Positions 16,672-26,095 of a stretch of 53,398 nt of DNA are shown here, piece by piece. Each line of letters opens with the position of its first letter. The first letter of the stretch is position 1. The DNA comes from Methylotenera sp. Lineage in GTDB: Bacteria; Pseudomonadota; Gammaproteobacteria; Burkholderiales; Methylophilaceae. A program made the position numbers and the translations under genes. The stretch covers positions 1 through 53,398 of the forward strand of contig NZ_JABFRA010000074.1 of NCBI RefSeq assembly GCF_013141425.1, given 5' to 3'. The notes under the pieces were generated by a model that ran no database searches, had not been told where the DNA came from, and worked only from the letters and a program-made list of their open reading frames with translations.

Positions 16672-19263
16672 ATGCGTTTTGATAAATTAACCACAAAATT
16701 TCAACAAGCACTCAATGACGCGCAAAGTTTGGCGGTGGCGAATGACAGCCCAACCATTGAAGCTTTGCATTTACTTTCCGCGCTGGTCACACAAGAGGAT
16801 GGCGGTACTTCTTCATTATTGGCCCATGCTGGCGTGCATCTAGCACCGCTTAAAACTGCACTTAGCCAAGCGATCGGCAATTTGGCCAAATCTTCTGACA
16901 ATTCGGGCGAGGTGGCTATTTCGCGCGATTTAAATAACTTACTTAACGTGACCGATAAATTAGCCCTAAAACGTGGCGATGGATTTATAGCTAGTGAAAT
17001 GTTTTTGTTGGCTTTGGCAGACGATAAGGGCGAAGCTGGTAAATTGCTTAAAGCCAATGGGTTATCAAAATCCGCCTTAGAACAGGCGATCAATGAAGTG
17101 CGCGGTGGTGAACAGGTCAATGAGTCTGATGCTGAATCCAACCGCGAAGCACTCAAAAAGTATACTGTGGACTTAACAGAACGCGCCAGACTAGGCAAGC
17201 TAGACCCTGTGATTGGTCGCGACGATGAAATTCGCCGTACCATTCAAATTCTTGGGCGCCGAACCAAAAACAATCCAGTGCTGATTGGTGAGCCTGGTGT
17301 AGGTAAAACCGCTATTGTAGAAGGTTTGGCGCAACGCATTGTAAACGACGAAGTGCCTGATTCTCTTAAAGGGCGAAAGGTTTTGTCTTTAGACATGGCA
17401 GCTTTGCTAGCGGGTGCAAAATATCGTGGAGATTTTGAAGAACGTTTAAAAGCCGTGCTGAAAGAGCTTTCCCAAGATGCAGGCCAATCCATCGTGTTTA
17501 TCGATGAATTGCATACAATGGTGGGTGCAGGTAAAGCCGAAGGGGCTATGGACGCAGGTAATATGTTAAAGCCTGCACTGGCGCGTGGTGAGTTGCATTG
17601 TGTTGGCGCGACAACGCTTGATGAGTACCGTAAATACATCGAAAAAGATGCCGCACTAGAACGTCGCTTTCAAAAAGTATTAGTCGATGAGCCTAGCGTA
17701 GAAGCAACCATTGCGATTTTGCGGGGCCTGCAAGAAAAATATGAATTACATCATGGTGTCGAGATTACCGACCCAGCGATTGTGGCGGCGGCAGAGCTTA
17801 GTCATCGTTATATTACAGACCGGTTTTTACCAGATAAAGCGATTGATTTAATTGATGAGGCGGCTTCACGCATCAAAATGGAAATTGATTCCAAGCCTGA
17901 AGTGATGGATAAGCTTGAGCGTAGATTGATTCAACTCAAGATCGAGCGTGAAGCGGTGCGCCGTGAAAAAGATGAAGGCAGTAAAAAACGATTCAGTTTG
18001 ATTGAAGAAGAGTTTGCACGCTTAGAAAAAGAATATGCAGATTTGGAAGATATTTGGAAAGCAGAAAAAGCCCAAGTGCAAGGTTCTGCCCACATAAAAG
18101 AGGCGATTGATAAACTAAAATTTGAGATGGAAGAAGCTACGCGCAAAGGCGAATGGCAAAAAGTTTCTGAGTTGCAATATGGAAAATTGCCCGCTTTAGA
18201 AGCTCAATTGAAGCAGGCATCCAGTTCAGAAGCTGTTTCGTCGCAACCTAAGCATAAAATGTTGCGTACCGAAGTGGGCGCTGACGAAATTGCCGAAGTG
18301 GTGAGCCGTGCAACAGGCATTCCAGTTTCCAAGATGATGCAAGGCGAGCGTGGTAAATTGTTGACCATGGAAACGAAGTTGCACGAACGTGTGGTTGGGC
18401 AAGATGAAGCCGTGCGACTTGTTTCTGATGCGATTCGTCGTTCACGCTCTGGGTTGGGTGATCCAAATCGTCCCTATGGTAGCTTCTTGTTCTTGGGCCC
18501 GACTGGGGTGGGTAAAACGGAGCTCTGTAAAGCGTTGGCAGGATTCTTGTTTGATTCTGAAGATCATTTGATTCGCATCGATATGAGCGAGTTTATGGAG
18601 AAACATTCCGTATCACGCATGATAGGTGCACCGCCTGGCTATGTGGGATATGAAGAAGGAGGTGCGTTAACCGAGGCGGTGCGTCGTAAACCGTATAGTG
18701 TGATTTTGTTAGATGAAGTTGAAAAAGCACATCCAGACGTGTTCAACGTGCTGTTGCAAGTGCTGGATGACGGTCGTTTAACCGATGGTCAGGGTCGTAC
18801 GGTGGATTTTAAAAATACCGTGATTATCATGACCTCTAATTTAGGTTCACAAATGATACAAAGCATGGCTGACCAAGATTACCAAGTTGTGAAATTGGCG
18901 GTGATGGGTGAGGTGAAAGCGCACTTCCGACCTGAGTTCGTCAACCGTATTGATGAAGTGGTCGTTTTCCATGCTTTGGATGAAGCTAATATTAAATCCA
19001 TTGCCTCGATTCAACTGCAATATTTGGCGAAACGATTGACCGCAATGGACATGCAACTGGAAATCACCGACGCGGCCATTGCTGAAATCGCCAATGCGGG
19101 TTTTGATCCAGTGTATGGCGCCAGACCACTTAAACGCGCCATACAGTCTGAAATTGAAAATCCATTGGCGCGCGAAATTTTGGCTGGAGACTTTGCAGCG
19201 AAAGACAGCATTAAGGTGGACGTTAAAGCAGGTAAATTTGTCTTTTCAAAATCGAATGTTTGA
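16672..19263 (+). CDS. clpB: ClpB protein disaggregase
   Basis: An 863-residue Hsp100 AAA+ ATPase that extracts polypeptides from aggregates together with DnaK. Order: N-domain 1-145; first AAA+ module with GEPGVGKT at about 206-213; a coiled-coil M-domain at about 395-530, which marks ClpB rather than ClpA; second AAA+ module with GPTGVGKT at about 609-616; C-terminal domain. The start is the ATG at 16672 ([10 protein letters not shown], as in E. coli MRLDRLT), with GGAG at 16662-16665. An ATG at 16660 overlaps that ribosome site and is rejected. A sigma32-type promoter lies just upstream. Single gene; the next gene follows after 58 bases. Confidence 0.97.
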   Translation: MRFDKLTTKFQQALNDAQSLAVANDSPTIEALHLLSALVTQEDGGTSSLLAHAGVHLAPLKTALSQAIGNLAKSSDNSGEVAISRDLNNLLNVTDKLALKRGDGFIASEMFLLALADDKGEAGKLLKANGLSKSALEQAINEVRGGEQVNESDAESNREALKKYTVDLTERARLGKLDPVIGRDDEIRRTIQILGRRTKNNPVLIGEPGVGKTAIVEGLAQRIVNDEVPDSLKGRKVLSLDMAALLAGAKYRGDFEERLKAVLKELSQDAGQSIVFIDELHTMVGAGKAEGAMDAGNMLKPALARGELHCVGATTLDEYRKYIEKDAALERRFQKVLVDEPSVEATIAILRGLQEKYELHHGVEITDPAIVAAAELSHRYITDRFLPDKAIDLIDEAASRIKMEIDSKPEVMDKLERRLIQLKIEREAVRREKDEGSKKRFSLIEEEFARLEKEYADLEDIWKAEKAQVQGSAHIKEAIDKLKFEMEEATRKGEWQKVSELQYGKLPALEAQLKQASSSEAVSSQPKHKMLRTEVGADEIAEVVSRATGIPVSKMMQGERGKLLTMETKLHERVVGQDEAVRLVSDAIRRSRSGLGDPNRPYGSFLFLGPTGVGKTELCKALAGFLFDSEDHLIRIDMSEFMEKHSVSRMIGAPPGYVGYEEGGALTEAVRRKPYSVILLDEVEKAHPDVFNVLLQVLDDGRLTDGQGRTVDFKNTVIIMTSNLGSQMIQSMADQDYQVVKLAVMGEVKAHFRPEFVNRIDEVVVFHALDEANIKSIASIQLQYLAKRLTAMDMQLEITDAAIAEIANAGFDPVYGARPLKRAIQSEIENPLAREILAGDFAAKDSIKVDVKAGKFVFSKSNV

Positions 19264-19321
19264 TTGATGTAAAGACCTTGATAAGGCGGCTATTTATTAA
19301 AAAGTGAGTTGAAAGGTAGCG

Positions 19322-20278
19322 TTGTACAAGTATTTTCAGCCTGAGTTTTTTTGTGCATTACTTGCAGTTTTTATACTGACGGTAGATATTGCGCGTGCTG
19401 AATTTAGTGCACAACAATTAGAAGTTTTTGATAATGAGCCGCCTGTTGTAAAAGATTTACTCATGCGCGCCAATGTGCTGATTAGCAATGAGGTAGACGC
19501 AGAAGCTACATGGAATGCGGCTGATTTATATTGCCAAGCTGCCCGCTATGGCAGTGCTGAAGCGGCTTATCGACTTGGTATGCTGTATGCGTTTGGTCGT
19601 GGCGTGCCAGAAAATCGTGACTACGCCGCTAATTTGTTTGGTATCGCATCAGGCCATGGGCATTTTGAGGCCCAGCAAATGCTTGAAACTATACAAATTA
19701 AAACCTCGGCCACGCCGCCTTGTGTGCTGGAAAATGTATTGCCAGAAAAAGCGCCACTGCCCATTACTTTATTTGTAGAAATTAGCCCTGAAATCGATTT
19801 GTACATTGCCAATTTACCTAAAAGTAAACGTTGGGTGCTGCGCTTAGTCAAAAACATTTCAAAATGGTACAAAGTTGACGAAAAATTAGTGTTATCAATC
19901 ATTTCAGTAGAATCAAACTTTGAGAATATTGCCCTTTCAAACAGAGATGCTCGTGGCTTGATGCAGTTGATTCCAGATACGGCGGAGCGATTTAATGTTA
20001 AAAATGCCTATGATGCTAGTCAAAACATAAAAGGTGGCGTTGCCTATTTGCGCTGGTTATTGGCTTATTATAAAGGGGATGTATCGCTTGCTGTGGCGGC
20101 TTACAACGCGGGTGAAGGCTCAGTAAACAAATATAATGGAATTCCACCTTACCCTGAAACTAAGCAATATGTAAAAAAAGTTCAGGCGCGCTATCCCTAC
20201 AAAACGCATGCCTATGATGCGAATATTACGGCTCCGTCACCCGTGTTTAAATCCACTAAGTTTAAGCGTCGCAGTTGA
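19322..20278 (+). CDS. Sel1-repeat lytic transglycosylase (SLT domain)
   Basis: A 318-residue exported peptidoglycan enzyme. The start is TTG, with AAAGG a few bases before it. Signal peptide to about residue 26 (ARA before EF). Residues about 64-120 form one or two Sel1-like helical repeats (AAYRLGMLYAFGRGVPENRDYAANLFGIAS). The SLT domain is at about 172-300: catalytic Glu197 in SVESNF, GLMQLIP at 212-218 and AYNAGEG at 260-266. It should cleave the MurNAc-GlcNAc bond to leave 1,6-anhydroMurNAc. The joining of Sel1 repeats to SLT is a known but less common arrangement. The next gene begins 19 bases later and probably shares the transcript. Confidence 0.88.
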   Translation: MYKYFQPEFFCALLAVFILTVDIARAEFSAQQLEVFDNEPPVVKDLLMRANVLISNEVDAEATWNAADLYCQAARYGSAEAAYRLGMLYAFGRGVPENRDYAANLFGIASGHGHFEAQQMLETIQIKTSATPPCVLENVLPEKAPLPITLFVEISPEIDLYIANLPKSKRWVLRLVKNISKWYKVDEKLVLSIISVESNFENIALSNRDARGLMQLIPDTAERFNVKNAYDASQNIKGGVAYLRWLLAYYKGDVSLAVAAYNAGEGSVNKYNGIPPYPETKQYVKKVQARYPYKTHAYDANITAPSPVFKSTKFKRRS

Positions 20279-20297
20279 GTGCGATAAGGAGTTAAAA

Positions 20298-20882
20298 ATG
20301 CCTGAAAAATTGAACCGTTTTAATTTGATAGGCTTGTGCTTTCTGACTTTGGTATTTTCGGGATGCGCTAGCCAAGCATTTCAAAATGTTGCCCCTGAGA
20401 AAAAAATCCAGCGTATTTCAGAAGAGGAATTGTCTCGCATTGTGCCCAAGCCTCTGCCAGCACTCAGTTTGGATGACCTGGTAAAATTGACAAAAGAAGG
20501 TCAAACAGCGGATCAAATTATTGAAAAAATTAAAACTAGCAATTCTTCTTATGATTTATCTCCAAGTCAGAATATAGAGCTAAGCAAGCAGGGCATAGAT
20601 AGCAAAGTGCTGGATTATATTCATACAAGTCGCGAGCTGGCATTAAGGAATAACATTGCTGAAGAAATCAATAAACGCGAGAAACTTAAACAGTTGGAGT
20701 TGGAAAAGCTAAAACAGCAACAATTGCAGCAGCAACGATTTTCGAATGACCCTTTTTGTGGATATAGCCATTATGGCTACCCCTATCGCTTCCATCCATA
20801 CGGTTATGGCGCATATGGTTCTAGGTTCGGCCGTCGATTCGGCGGCGGCTTTGGTTTTGGTATGCCGTTTGGTTGTTGGTAA
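20298..20882 (+). CDS. Small lipoprotein with a Gly/Tyr/Phe-rich tail
   Basis: A 194-residue protein of unknown function. AAGGAG (20286-20291) fixes the ATG at 20298; the frame is open upstream but overlaps the SLT gene. The signal peptide ends in VFSGC, a lipobox with the lipidated Cys at 25. The middle holds a helical segment (LSLDDLVKLTKEGQTADQII) resembling the short helix-turn domain seen in several proteobacterial envelope lipoproteins. It is followed by a Gln/Lys coiled segment and a C-terminal tail rich in Gly, Tyr, Phe and Arg, with Cys near the end. It lies 19 bases after the transglycosylase and may work with it at the envelope. No family name can be given with confidence. Confidence 0.7.
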   Translation: MPEKLNRFNLIGLCFLTLVFSGCASQAFQNVAPEKKIQRISEEELSRIVPKPLPALSLDDLVKLTKEGQTADQIIEKIKTSNSSYDLSPSQNIELSKQGIDSKVLDYIHTSRELALRNNIAEEINKREKLKQLELEKLKQQQLQQQRFSNDPFCGYSHYGYPYRFHPYGYGAYGSRFGRRFGGGFGFGMPFGCW

Positions 20883-20959
20883 ACAGGTTAGCTAATTATA
20901 GCTAATAGTTAATATTGCTAATTAAATTAGAGTAAAACTCATTATTTTTCGAGGAAAAA

Positions 20960-21379
20960 GTGCGACAAATCACACATCAAATCAGCGTTCATACGCAAGG
21001 CCGAAAACTTTATGACATTACGCCAGAGGTGACCGCATGGGCTGAGTATAGTGGCTTCAAAACAGGGCTCATTACACTGTATATTCAGCATACCTCGGCT
21101 AGTTTATTGATAAATGAAAATTATGATCACGATGTATTAGTTGATATGGAAGCTTTTTTCAATCGCTTAGTCCCAGACGGTGACCCGCTATTCATCCACA
21201 CCATTGAAGGCCCCGATGACATGCCGGCTCATGTGCGTAGCGCACTTACACAAACACATTTATCCATTCCACTGATTGATGGTAAAGCCGCATTGGGACA
21301 GTGGCAGGGCATTTTTTTGTACGAGCATCGGCATGTTGCGGGTAAGCGTAAAGTGATTTTACATTTGATAGGCGAATAG
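20960..21379 (+). CDS. yjbQ: YjbQ/UPF0047 family protein
   Basis: A 139-residue single-domain protein of the UPF0047 family. Family marks are HTSASLLINENYDHDVLVDM near 35-55, the GQWQGIFLYEHRH segment near 112-124 and the RKVILHLIGE end. A YjbQ relative has been reported to have weak thiamine-phosphate synthase activity, so databases often call it secondary thiamine-phosphate synthase; the real role is unsettled. The start is GTG at 20960 with GAGG at 20951-20954. The next gene begins 4 bases after the stop. Confidence 0.93.
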   Translation: MRQITHQISVHTQGRKLYDITPEVTAWAEYSGFKTGLITLYIQHTSASLLINENYDHDVLVDMEAFFNRLVPDGDPLFIHTIEGPDDMPAHVRSALTQTHLSIPLIDGKAALGQWQGIFLYEHRHVAGKRKVILHLIGE

Positions 21380-21382
21380 AGT

Positions 21383-21766
21383 TTGTTTGATAAAGGTCGG
21401 CCTTTAAATACGCAAGAGCGTACAATTTTTGAGCCCTATTTCCAGCTTAATACCTTGAATCAGGCACGCATTACAGAGAATCATACCCCGTTCTGGTTGC
21501 ACAAAAAGATGTGTGCGGTGGTATTGCGTGCGCATATTTACTTTCGTAAAGATGCTTATCAATTCAATAGCCAAAACGGTATCGAACTGTTAGCTCATGA
21601 ACTGACACACGTTGAACAATACCTAGCTGGCATGACCGTGGTCAAGTATTTGTGGGCTTCTCGGTATGGCTACCAAAATAATCCTTACGAAATTGAAGCA
21701 TATGCAAAAGCAGCTAATGTTCGCCGTCTTGTAGGGAAAAGTGGGCAAGGTCAGCCGCAATTGTAA
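21383..21766 (+). CDS. Small DUF4157-like HExxH protein
   Basis: A 127-residue protein starting at TTG 21383, 4 bases after the yjbQ stop, so the two are probably one transcript. LLAHELTHVEQYLAG near residues 69-83 has the zinc-metallopeptidase motif HExxH, in the sequence context seen in DUF4157 proteins (AHELTHVxQQ). A later Glu in NPYEIEAYA may be the third ligand. There is no signal peptide or membrane segment. DUF4157 modules are often found in toxins and phage-like systems, but here it is a free-standing cytosolic-type protein beside a housekeeping gene. The substrate is unknown. Confidence 0.65.
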   Translation: MFDKGRPLNTQERTIFEPYFQLNTLNQARITENHTPFWLHKKMCAVVLRAHIYFRKDAYQFNSQNGIELLAHELTHVEQYLAGMTVVKYLWASRYGYQNNPYEIEAYAKAANVRRLVGKSGQGQPQL

Positions 21767-21886
21767 AGAACTGTGAATTGACAAAGCTAACGTTGACCAT
21801 GTATGTTTTAGGCGATAGATTGATAGTATAAGTTTTGCTTAAAAGCTTAGCGTAATATTAATTGGATATCATTTAGGAGAAGTCTC

Positions 21887-22393
21887 ATGGGTTTATTTTC
21901 ATTCATTAAAGATGCAGGCGAAAAGCTATTTGGAGTAGGTGAAGCTAAAGCGGCTGAAGAAGTTGCAAAAAAAGATCCAACTCCAGTAAACATAGAGGCT
22001 GCCAATAAGGCGGCAGCGAAGGCGATTGCTGATTATGTGACAAAATTAGGTTTAACTGCAGAGGGTCTGGCTATTGGCTTTGATGGTGCATCAGCAACCG
22101 TCATTGTGCAGGGCACGGCCGCTAGCCAAGAAATCAAAGAGAAAATACTTCTCGCGGCGGGCAATGTTAAAGGCGTAGAAAATGTACAAGATCAACTTGG
22201 CGTAGTCGCTACCGCAAGTTCTGCACCTGATCCTGTCTTTTACACAGTAGTTAGCGGTGATACCTTGTCAAAAATCGCTAAGGCGCAATATGGTAACGCC
22301 AATGATTACAATAAGATTTTTGAGGCAAATAAACCACTGTTAAGTCATCCGGATAAAATTTACCCAGGACAATCGTTGCGTATCCCTGCTTGA
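21887..22393 (+). CDS. kbp: Kbp (YgaU)-like BON-LysM protein
   Basis: A 168-residue protein matching E. coli Kbp/YgaU from the first residues (MGLFSFIKDAGEKLFG). BON domain about 44-108 (KGVENVQDQL), LysM domain about 118-166 (YTVVSGDTLSKIAK, NKIFEANKP, IYPGQSLRIP). E. coli Kbp is a cytoplasmic potassium sensor that binds K+ and is needed under osmotic stress. There is no signal peptide here, in line with that. AGGAGA stands just before the ATG. Compared with YgaU there is an extra Ala/Lys-rich stretch at about 18-45. Confidence 0.9.
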   Translation: MGLFSFIKDAGEKLFGVGEAKAAEEVAKKDPTPVNIEAANKAAAKAIADYVTKLGLTAEGLAIGFDGASATVIVQGTAASQEIKEKILLAAGNVKGVENVQDQLGVVATASSAPDPVFYTVVSGDTLSKIAKAQYGNANDYNKIFEANKPLLSHPDKIYPGQSLRIPA

Positions 22394-22575
22394 TTTCGAA
22401 TAAAAATGGAATCTAACATTTTAGTTGGTGCAACAAGCTATCGTTAACTGTTTAACTACATTGCGTTAATCACAAGATAAGCTAGAATGGTAACTTGATA
22501 TTTTAGTTGGTAAAAAGGTCCTTGAAGCTTGTTTGGTTCAGGGATTTTTTGATTTTTAATTATATGGAGATGAAT

Positions 22576-22866
22576 ATGTCAGTACTGTTACGTTCTTTGT
22601 TGGTGTTAAGTGTTTCAAGTTTATTATTAGTAGCTTGTGGTGAAAAGGAAGCAGCACCTGTTGAGGCTGCGCCAGCCCCAGTAGAAGCGCCAGCCGCTAC
22701 ACCTGCGGCCGAAGCTGCGCCTGCAGTACCAGCAAGCGGTGGTGGCTATGAGCCGACAGCAGAAGAGCGTGTTCCTGGCATTACGCTAGATGCAGCAGCG
22801 GTAGATGCTGCCTCCACACCGGCAGCTGAAGCAGCCCCTGCAGAGGCAGCACCAGCCGCTCAGTAA
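22576..22866 (+). CDS. Ala/Pro/Glu-rich small lipoprotein
   Basis: A 96-residue predicted lipoprotein. GGAG at 22566-22569 selects the ATG at 22576 over two in-frame ATGs just upstream. The signal peptide ends LLLVACGEK, a good lipobox. The mature part is low complexity: repeated EAAPA/APVEAPA units at both ends and a short ordered segment YEPTAEERVPGI between them. Such tails are usually unstructured spacers. Function is unknown. A strong terminator follows at 22895. Confidence 0.65.
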   Translation: MSVLLRSLLVLSVSSLLLVACGEKEAAPVEAAPAPVEAPAATPAAEAAPAVPASGGGYEPTAEERVPGITLDAAAVDAASTPAAEAAPAEAAPAAQ

Positions 22867-22894
22867 ATAAAAACAGCGCTTCTTTCGTTGTCTT

Positions 22895-22920
22895 AAAAGC
22901 ACGCTTAGGCGTGCTTTTTT
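22895..22920. terminator. Rho-independent terminator
   Basis: AAAAGCACGC and GCGTGCTTTT form a perfect 10-bp stem with a TTAG loop, followed by a run of T. It lies 28 bases after the lipoprotein stop. Since the A-run makes it symmetric, it could also stop transcripts of the converging envC gene. Confidence 0.88.
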
Positions 22921-23015
22921 ATTATTAAATATTGACTGTTCATTTGTTTAAGGCGCGTCAGAATTTATTGCCTAGGTTTTCTTTGCTTGAACATATTTGC
23001 TAGAGCACAAGCGCA

Positions 23016-24317
23016 TTAGTTTAATCGGCTCCAACTCAGCGGGTCAAAAGGATGGCTTTGACGACGAAGCTCATAGTAAAGGCCGCTCGTTTCATTACCG
23101 CCACTGTTCCCTACCGATGCAATCGTATCGCCAGCCTGAACGTTGTCCCCCACCTGCTTAAATACCGCTTGATTATTGCCATATAAGCTCATGTAGCCGC
23201 CGCCGTGATCTAAAATAATCAAGTTGCCAAAACCACGTAACCAGTCGGCAAACACCACGCGGCCGGTTGCAACGGACTTCACATCCGCCCCTTCATTTGC
23301 CTTAATAAACAGTCCTTTCCAGGATATACCACTATCTTCTCGGCTGGTACCAAATCGGTTAGTTAAATCGCCACGTACAGGCAAGCGCAGCTTACCTTTC
23401 AAGCTGGCAAAATTACTGCCAGAGAACTCAGTGCTAGGTTCACCATTATTGGTAATACTAGTATTCGAGGCTTTCGCATTGTTTTCCACCATATTTTTTG
23501 CCGTGTTCACGTTTTCGGATGCCGCAGAAGAGGTGGTTTTGCCAGAATTGGCTGTTTTTTGGCGTACTTTTTTGGGCGCAGATGGGATGATTTTTGTTAA
23601 ACGCTCTACTAATTGTGAAAGCCTCTTTTCGTCACGACTGAGCTTTTTAATTTCGCCACGTTGTGTGGCAATTTGATTCGATAGTGAGCGAACAACTTTT
23701 GATTTAGTCTTTTTTTGTTCTTCTAAGACCTTTTTCTCTTCTATTTGTTTTTGTTTTAACTCAGCGACCTCTTTTAAAGTTGTAGCTGCTTCTTCATTCA
23801 GTTTGCTGATTTTATTTAAGTTGCCTTGCATTTTGTTGATTAAAGTGGCTCGCGCCTTTGTAACATAGGAAAAATAATGAATATCACGCGCAATCTCACT
23901 CGGATTCTCACTTTGTAGAATCATCTGCAGGTAGCTTTGCTGGCCATGTATATATTGCTGGTACAGTTGTTCATTGAGTAATTTTTGCTGCTGAGTAAGC
24001 GCTTGATTCGTTGTAGCAGATTCCGTTTGTAACTGTGAAAGCGTTTTTTTATTTTTTTGCTGTTTTTGGTTGATTTCAAACAATTTTTTGTTGGCTTCGC
24101 TAATCGCGACTTCACTTTCTTTTAAGGCATCTGCTGCATCTTTGTGTGCTTCTTTAGAGTCGTCCAGTTCTTTTTTAAGTGCTTCTAACCGTTGTTGCAC
24201 CTCGTCTAAACTTTGCTTCGGTTGCTCATTTTTTGCAGCAAAGACAAACGGTAAGTGCGTAAGCATTAACGCCATTAATACGCTGAGGAAATGGTGTTTC
24301 AATTGGCGGCGATTCAT
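23016..24317 (-). CDS. envC: EnvC-like murein hydrolase activator (degenerate M23 domain)
   Basis: About 433 residues from the ATG at 24317; a TTG three codons earlier is also possible. Signal peptide to about 27 (FVFAA), then a long Lys/Glu/Gln coiled coil at about 30-250, a Ser/Asn linker, and a C-terminal LytM/M23 domain at about 315-430. The catalytic zinc ligands are absent: WKGLF stands where HxGxD is expected and YYELR where LHFEV is expected. That is the state of EnvC, which activates the amidases AmiA/AmiB at division instead of cutting murein itself. It follows gpmI by 31 bases, the same gene pair as in E. coli. Confidence 0.88.
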   Translation of the reverse strand: MNRRQLKHHFLSVLMALMLTHLPFVFAAKNEQPKQSLDEVQQRLEALKKELDDSKEAHKDAADALKESEVAISEANKKLFEINQKQQKNKKTLSQLQTESATTNQALTQQQKLLNEQLYQQYIHGQQSYLQMILQSENPSEIARDIHYFSYVTKARATLINKMQGNLNKISKLNEEAATTLKEVAELKQKQIEEKKVLEEQKKTKSKVVRSLSNQIATQRGEIKKLSRDEKRLSQLVERLTKIIPSAPKKVRQKTANSGKTTSSAASENVNTAKNMVENNAKASNTSITNNGEPSTEFSGSNFASLKGKLRLPVRGDLTNRFGTSREDSGISWKGLFIKANEGADVKSVATGRVVFADWLRGFGNLIILDHGGGYMSLYGNNQAVFKQVGDNVQAGDTIASVGNSGGNETSGLYYELRRQSHPFDPLSWSRLN

Positions 24318-24348
24318 TTGTTTCAAGAGCTTGGCGGATGTAAGTCAA

Positions 24349-25911
24349 TCAACTCTTAAGACTAAAATCAATAATGTTTTTACCCGTCATTTCGATAGGT
24401 TGTGCCAATCCCATCATTTTTAACAGGGTAGGAGCTAAATCGGAGAGTGCGCCATTCGGAGCTAAGCTTGCATCACGCCCTATATAAATAAGCGGTACTT
24501 TATTGGTAGTGTGCTGTGTATGCGGTTGATTGTTTTCAACATCAAACATGGTTTCGGCATTGCCATGGTCAGCGGTGATAATCACTTCGCCACCGATGCT
24601 TTGCATGGCATTCACAATGCGGCCAATGCAGGTGTCCAGCGTTTCTATTGCAGCTATTGCCGCTTTCAGGCTACCAGTGTGGCCTACCATGTCGCCGTTG
24701 GCATAATTACAAACAATGGCATTATATTTTTTACTTAGAATCGCTTCTTCCAGCTTTTCGGTGACCTCAAATGCGCTCATTTCAGGTTGTAAATCGTAGG
24801 TTTCCACTTGAGGAGAAGGCACTAAGATACGGTCTTCGCCAGAAAAAATGTGTTCTTCGCCGCCGTTAAAGAAAAAGGTCACGTGGGGGTATTTTTCAGT
24901 TTCAGCGATTCGTAATTGGGTCAATCCTAGTGTTGAGAGATATTCACCAAAGGTATTGCGCACATCCACAGGTGGAAAAATAACCGAAGCTTTGGTTTCT
25001 TTTTTGTCGTACATGGTTAATGTGAAATAACCGGCTAGTTTGGGTACATGACGTCGATGGAAGCCATCAAATTCTTCAGCTAGTAACGCATGTGTTAACT
25101 GACGTGCCCGATCAGAGCGGAAATTCATGAAAACCACTAAGTCGCCATCTTCTAGATGTACAGGCTTTTCACCTACTTTATGGATGGAAGTTGTTTTGAC
25201 GAATTCATCATTTTCGCCACGTGCATAAGCATCTTTAAGTCCAATAGCAGCGGTTTCGGCGTTGAACTCTCCGATGCCTTCGGTAAAAAGTTTATAAGCC
25301 ACTTCAACGCGTGGCCAGCGTTTGTCGCGGTCCATGCCATAAAAGCGGCCGCTAATTGAAGCGATTTTTCCTACACCGAGTTCAGTACATTTTTTTTCAA
25401 GCGCTTCAATAAAAGGCGCGGCACTGATTGGCGGCGTATCGCGCCCATCTAAAAATGCATGGAGATACACTTTTGTCAGGCCATGTTTTGCTGCCATTTC
25501 TAACATGGCATAGAGATGATTTTGATGACTGTGCACACCGCCATCAGAAAGCAGGCCAAAAATATGCAAAGCTTTATCCTGCTGTTTTAGGTTGTTCAGT
25601 GCAGGTGAGAGTTCGGGGTGCTTGAAAAATTCACCACTGGCAATACTGTTGTTGATGCGTTCAAAATCCTGAAACACTACACGACCCGCACCAATATTCA
25701 GGTGACCTACCTCAGAGTTGCCCATTTGACCGTCTGGTAAGCCTACATAATGCTCAGAGGCATCAATCAGGGTGTGAGGAAAACGCTTCCATAAATGATC
25801 CCAATTGGGTTTTTTGGCTTGCGCGATCGCGTTATCCGTAGATTGTTCGCGATAACCAAAGCCATCTAAAATTAGTAAGCAAACTGGAGTAATGTTGGTT
25901 GGTGTAGACAT
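24349..25911 (-). CDS. gpmI: 2,3-bisphosphoglycerate-independent phosphoglycerate mutase
   Basis: A 520-residue Mn-dependent iPGM that converts 3-phosphoglycerate and 2-phosphoglycerate in glycolysis and gluconeogenesis. The phosphoserine is Ser66 in MGNSEVGHLNIGAGR; metal ligands include Asp16 in ILDGFG and the C-terminal ADHGNAE. The start is the ATG at 25911 (MSTPTNITPV). The frame is open 17 codons further upstream, but that stretch does not fit the family. gpmI-envC runs opposite to rhodanese-grxC-secB-gpsA, as in enterobacteria. Confidence 0.96.
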   Translation of the reverse strand: MSTPTNITPVCLLILDGFGYREQSTDNAIAQAKKPNWDHLWKRFPHTLIDASEHYVGLPDGQMGNSEVGHLNIGAGRVVFQDFERINNSIASGEFFKHPELSPALNNLKQQDKALHIFGLLSDGGVHSHQNHLYAMLEMAAKHGLTKVYLHAFLDGRDTPPISAAPFIEALEKKCTELGVGKIASISGRFYGMDRDKRWPRVEVAYKLFTEGIGEFNAETAAIGLKDAYARGENDEFVKTTSIHKVGEKPVHLEDGDLVVFMNFRSDRARQLTHALLAEEFDGFHRRHVPKLAGYFTLTMYDKKETKASVIFPPVDVRNTFGEYLSTLGLTQLRIAETEKYPHVTFFFNGGEEHIFSGEDRILVPSPQVETYDLQPEMSAFEVTEKLEEAILSKKYNAIVCNYANGDMVGHTGSLKAAIAAIETLDTCIGRIVNAMQSIGGEVIITADHGNAETMFDVENNQPHTQHTTNKVPLIYIGRDASLAPNGALSDLAPTLLKMMGLAQPIEMTGKNIIDFSLKS

Positions 25912-26095
25912 AACGATTCGCCTAATAAGCTTGCGTAAAAAATGTAATGCTAATATCACCATTTTAGCGCATTTACACGTAAAATCGGCTTATATCTAGA
26001 CGTAAAAGTTCGTGAATAAAAAAAGTGTGAGGCATTGGTTGAATTTCGCTAAAAATGACACCATGTCTACTGTATAAATTAATGAGAGGAAGTAC

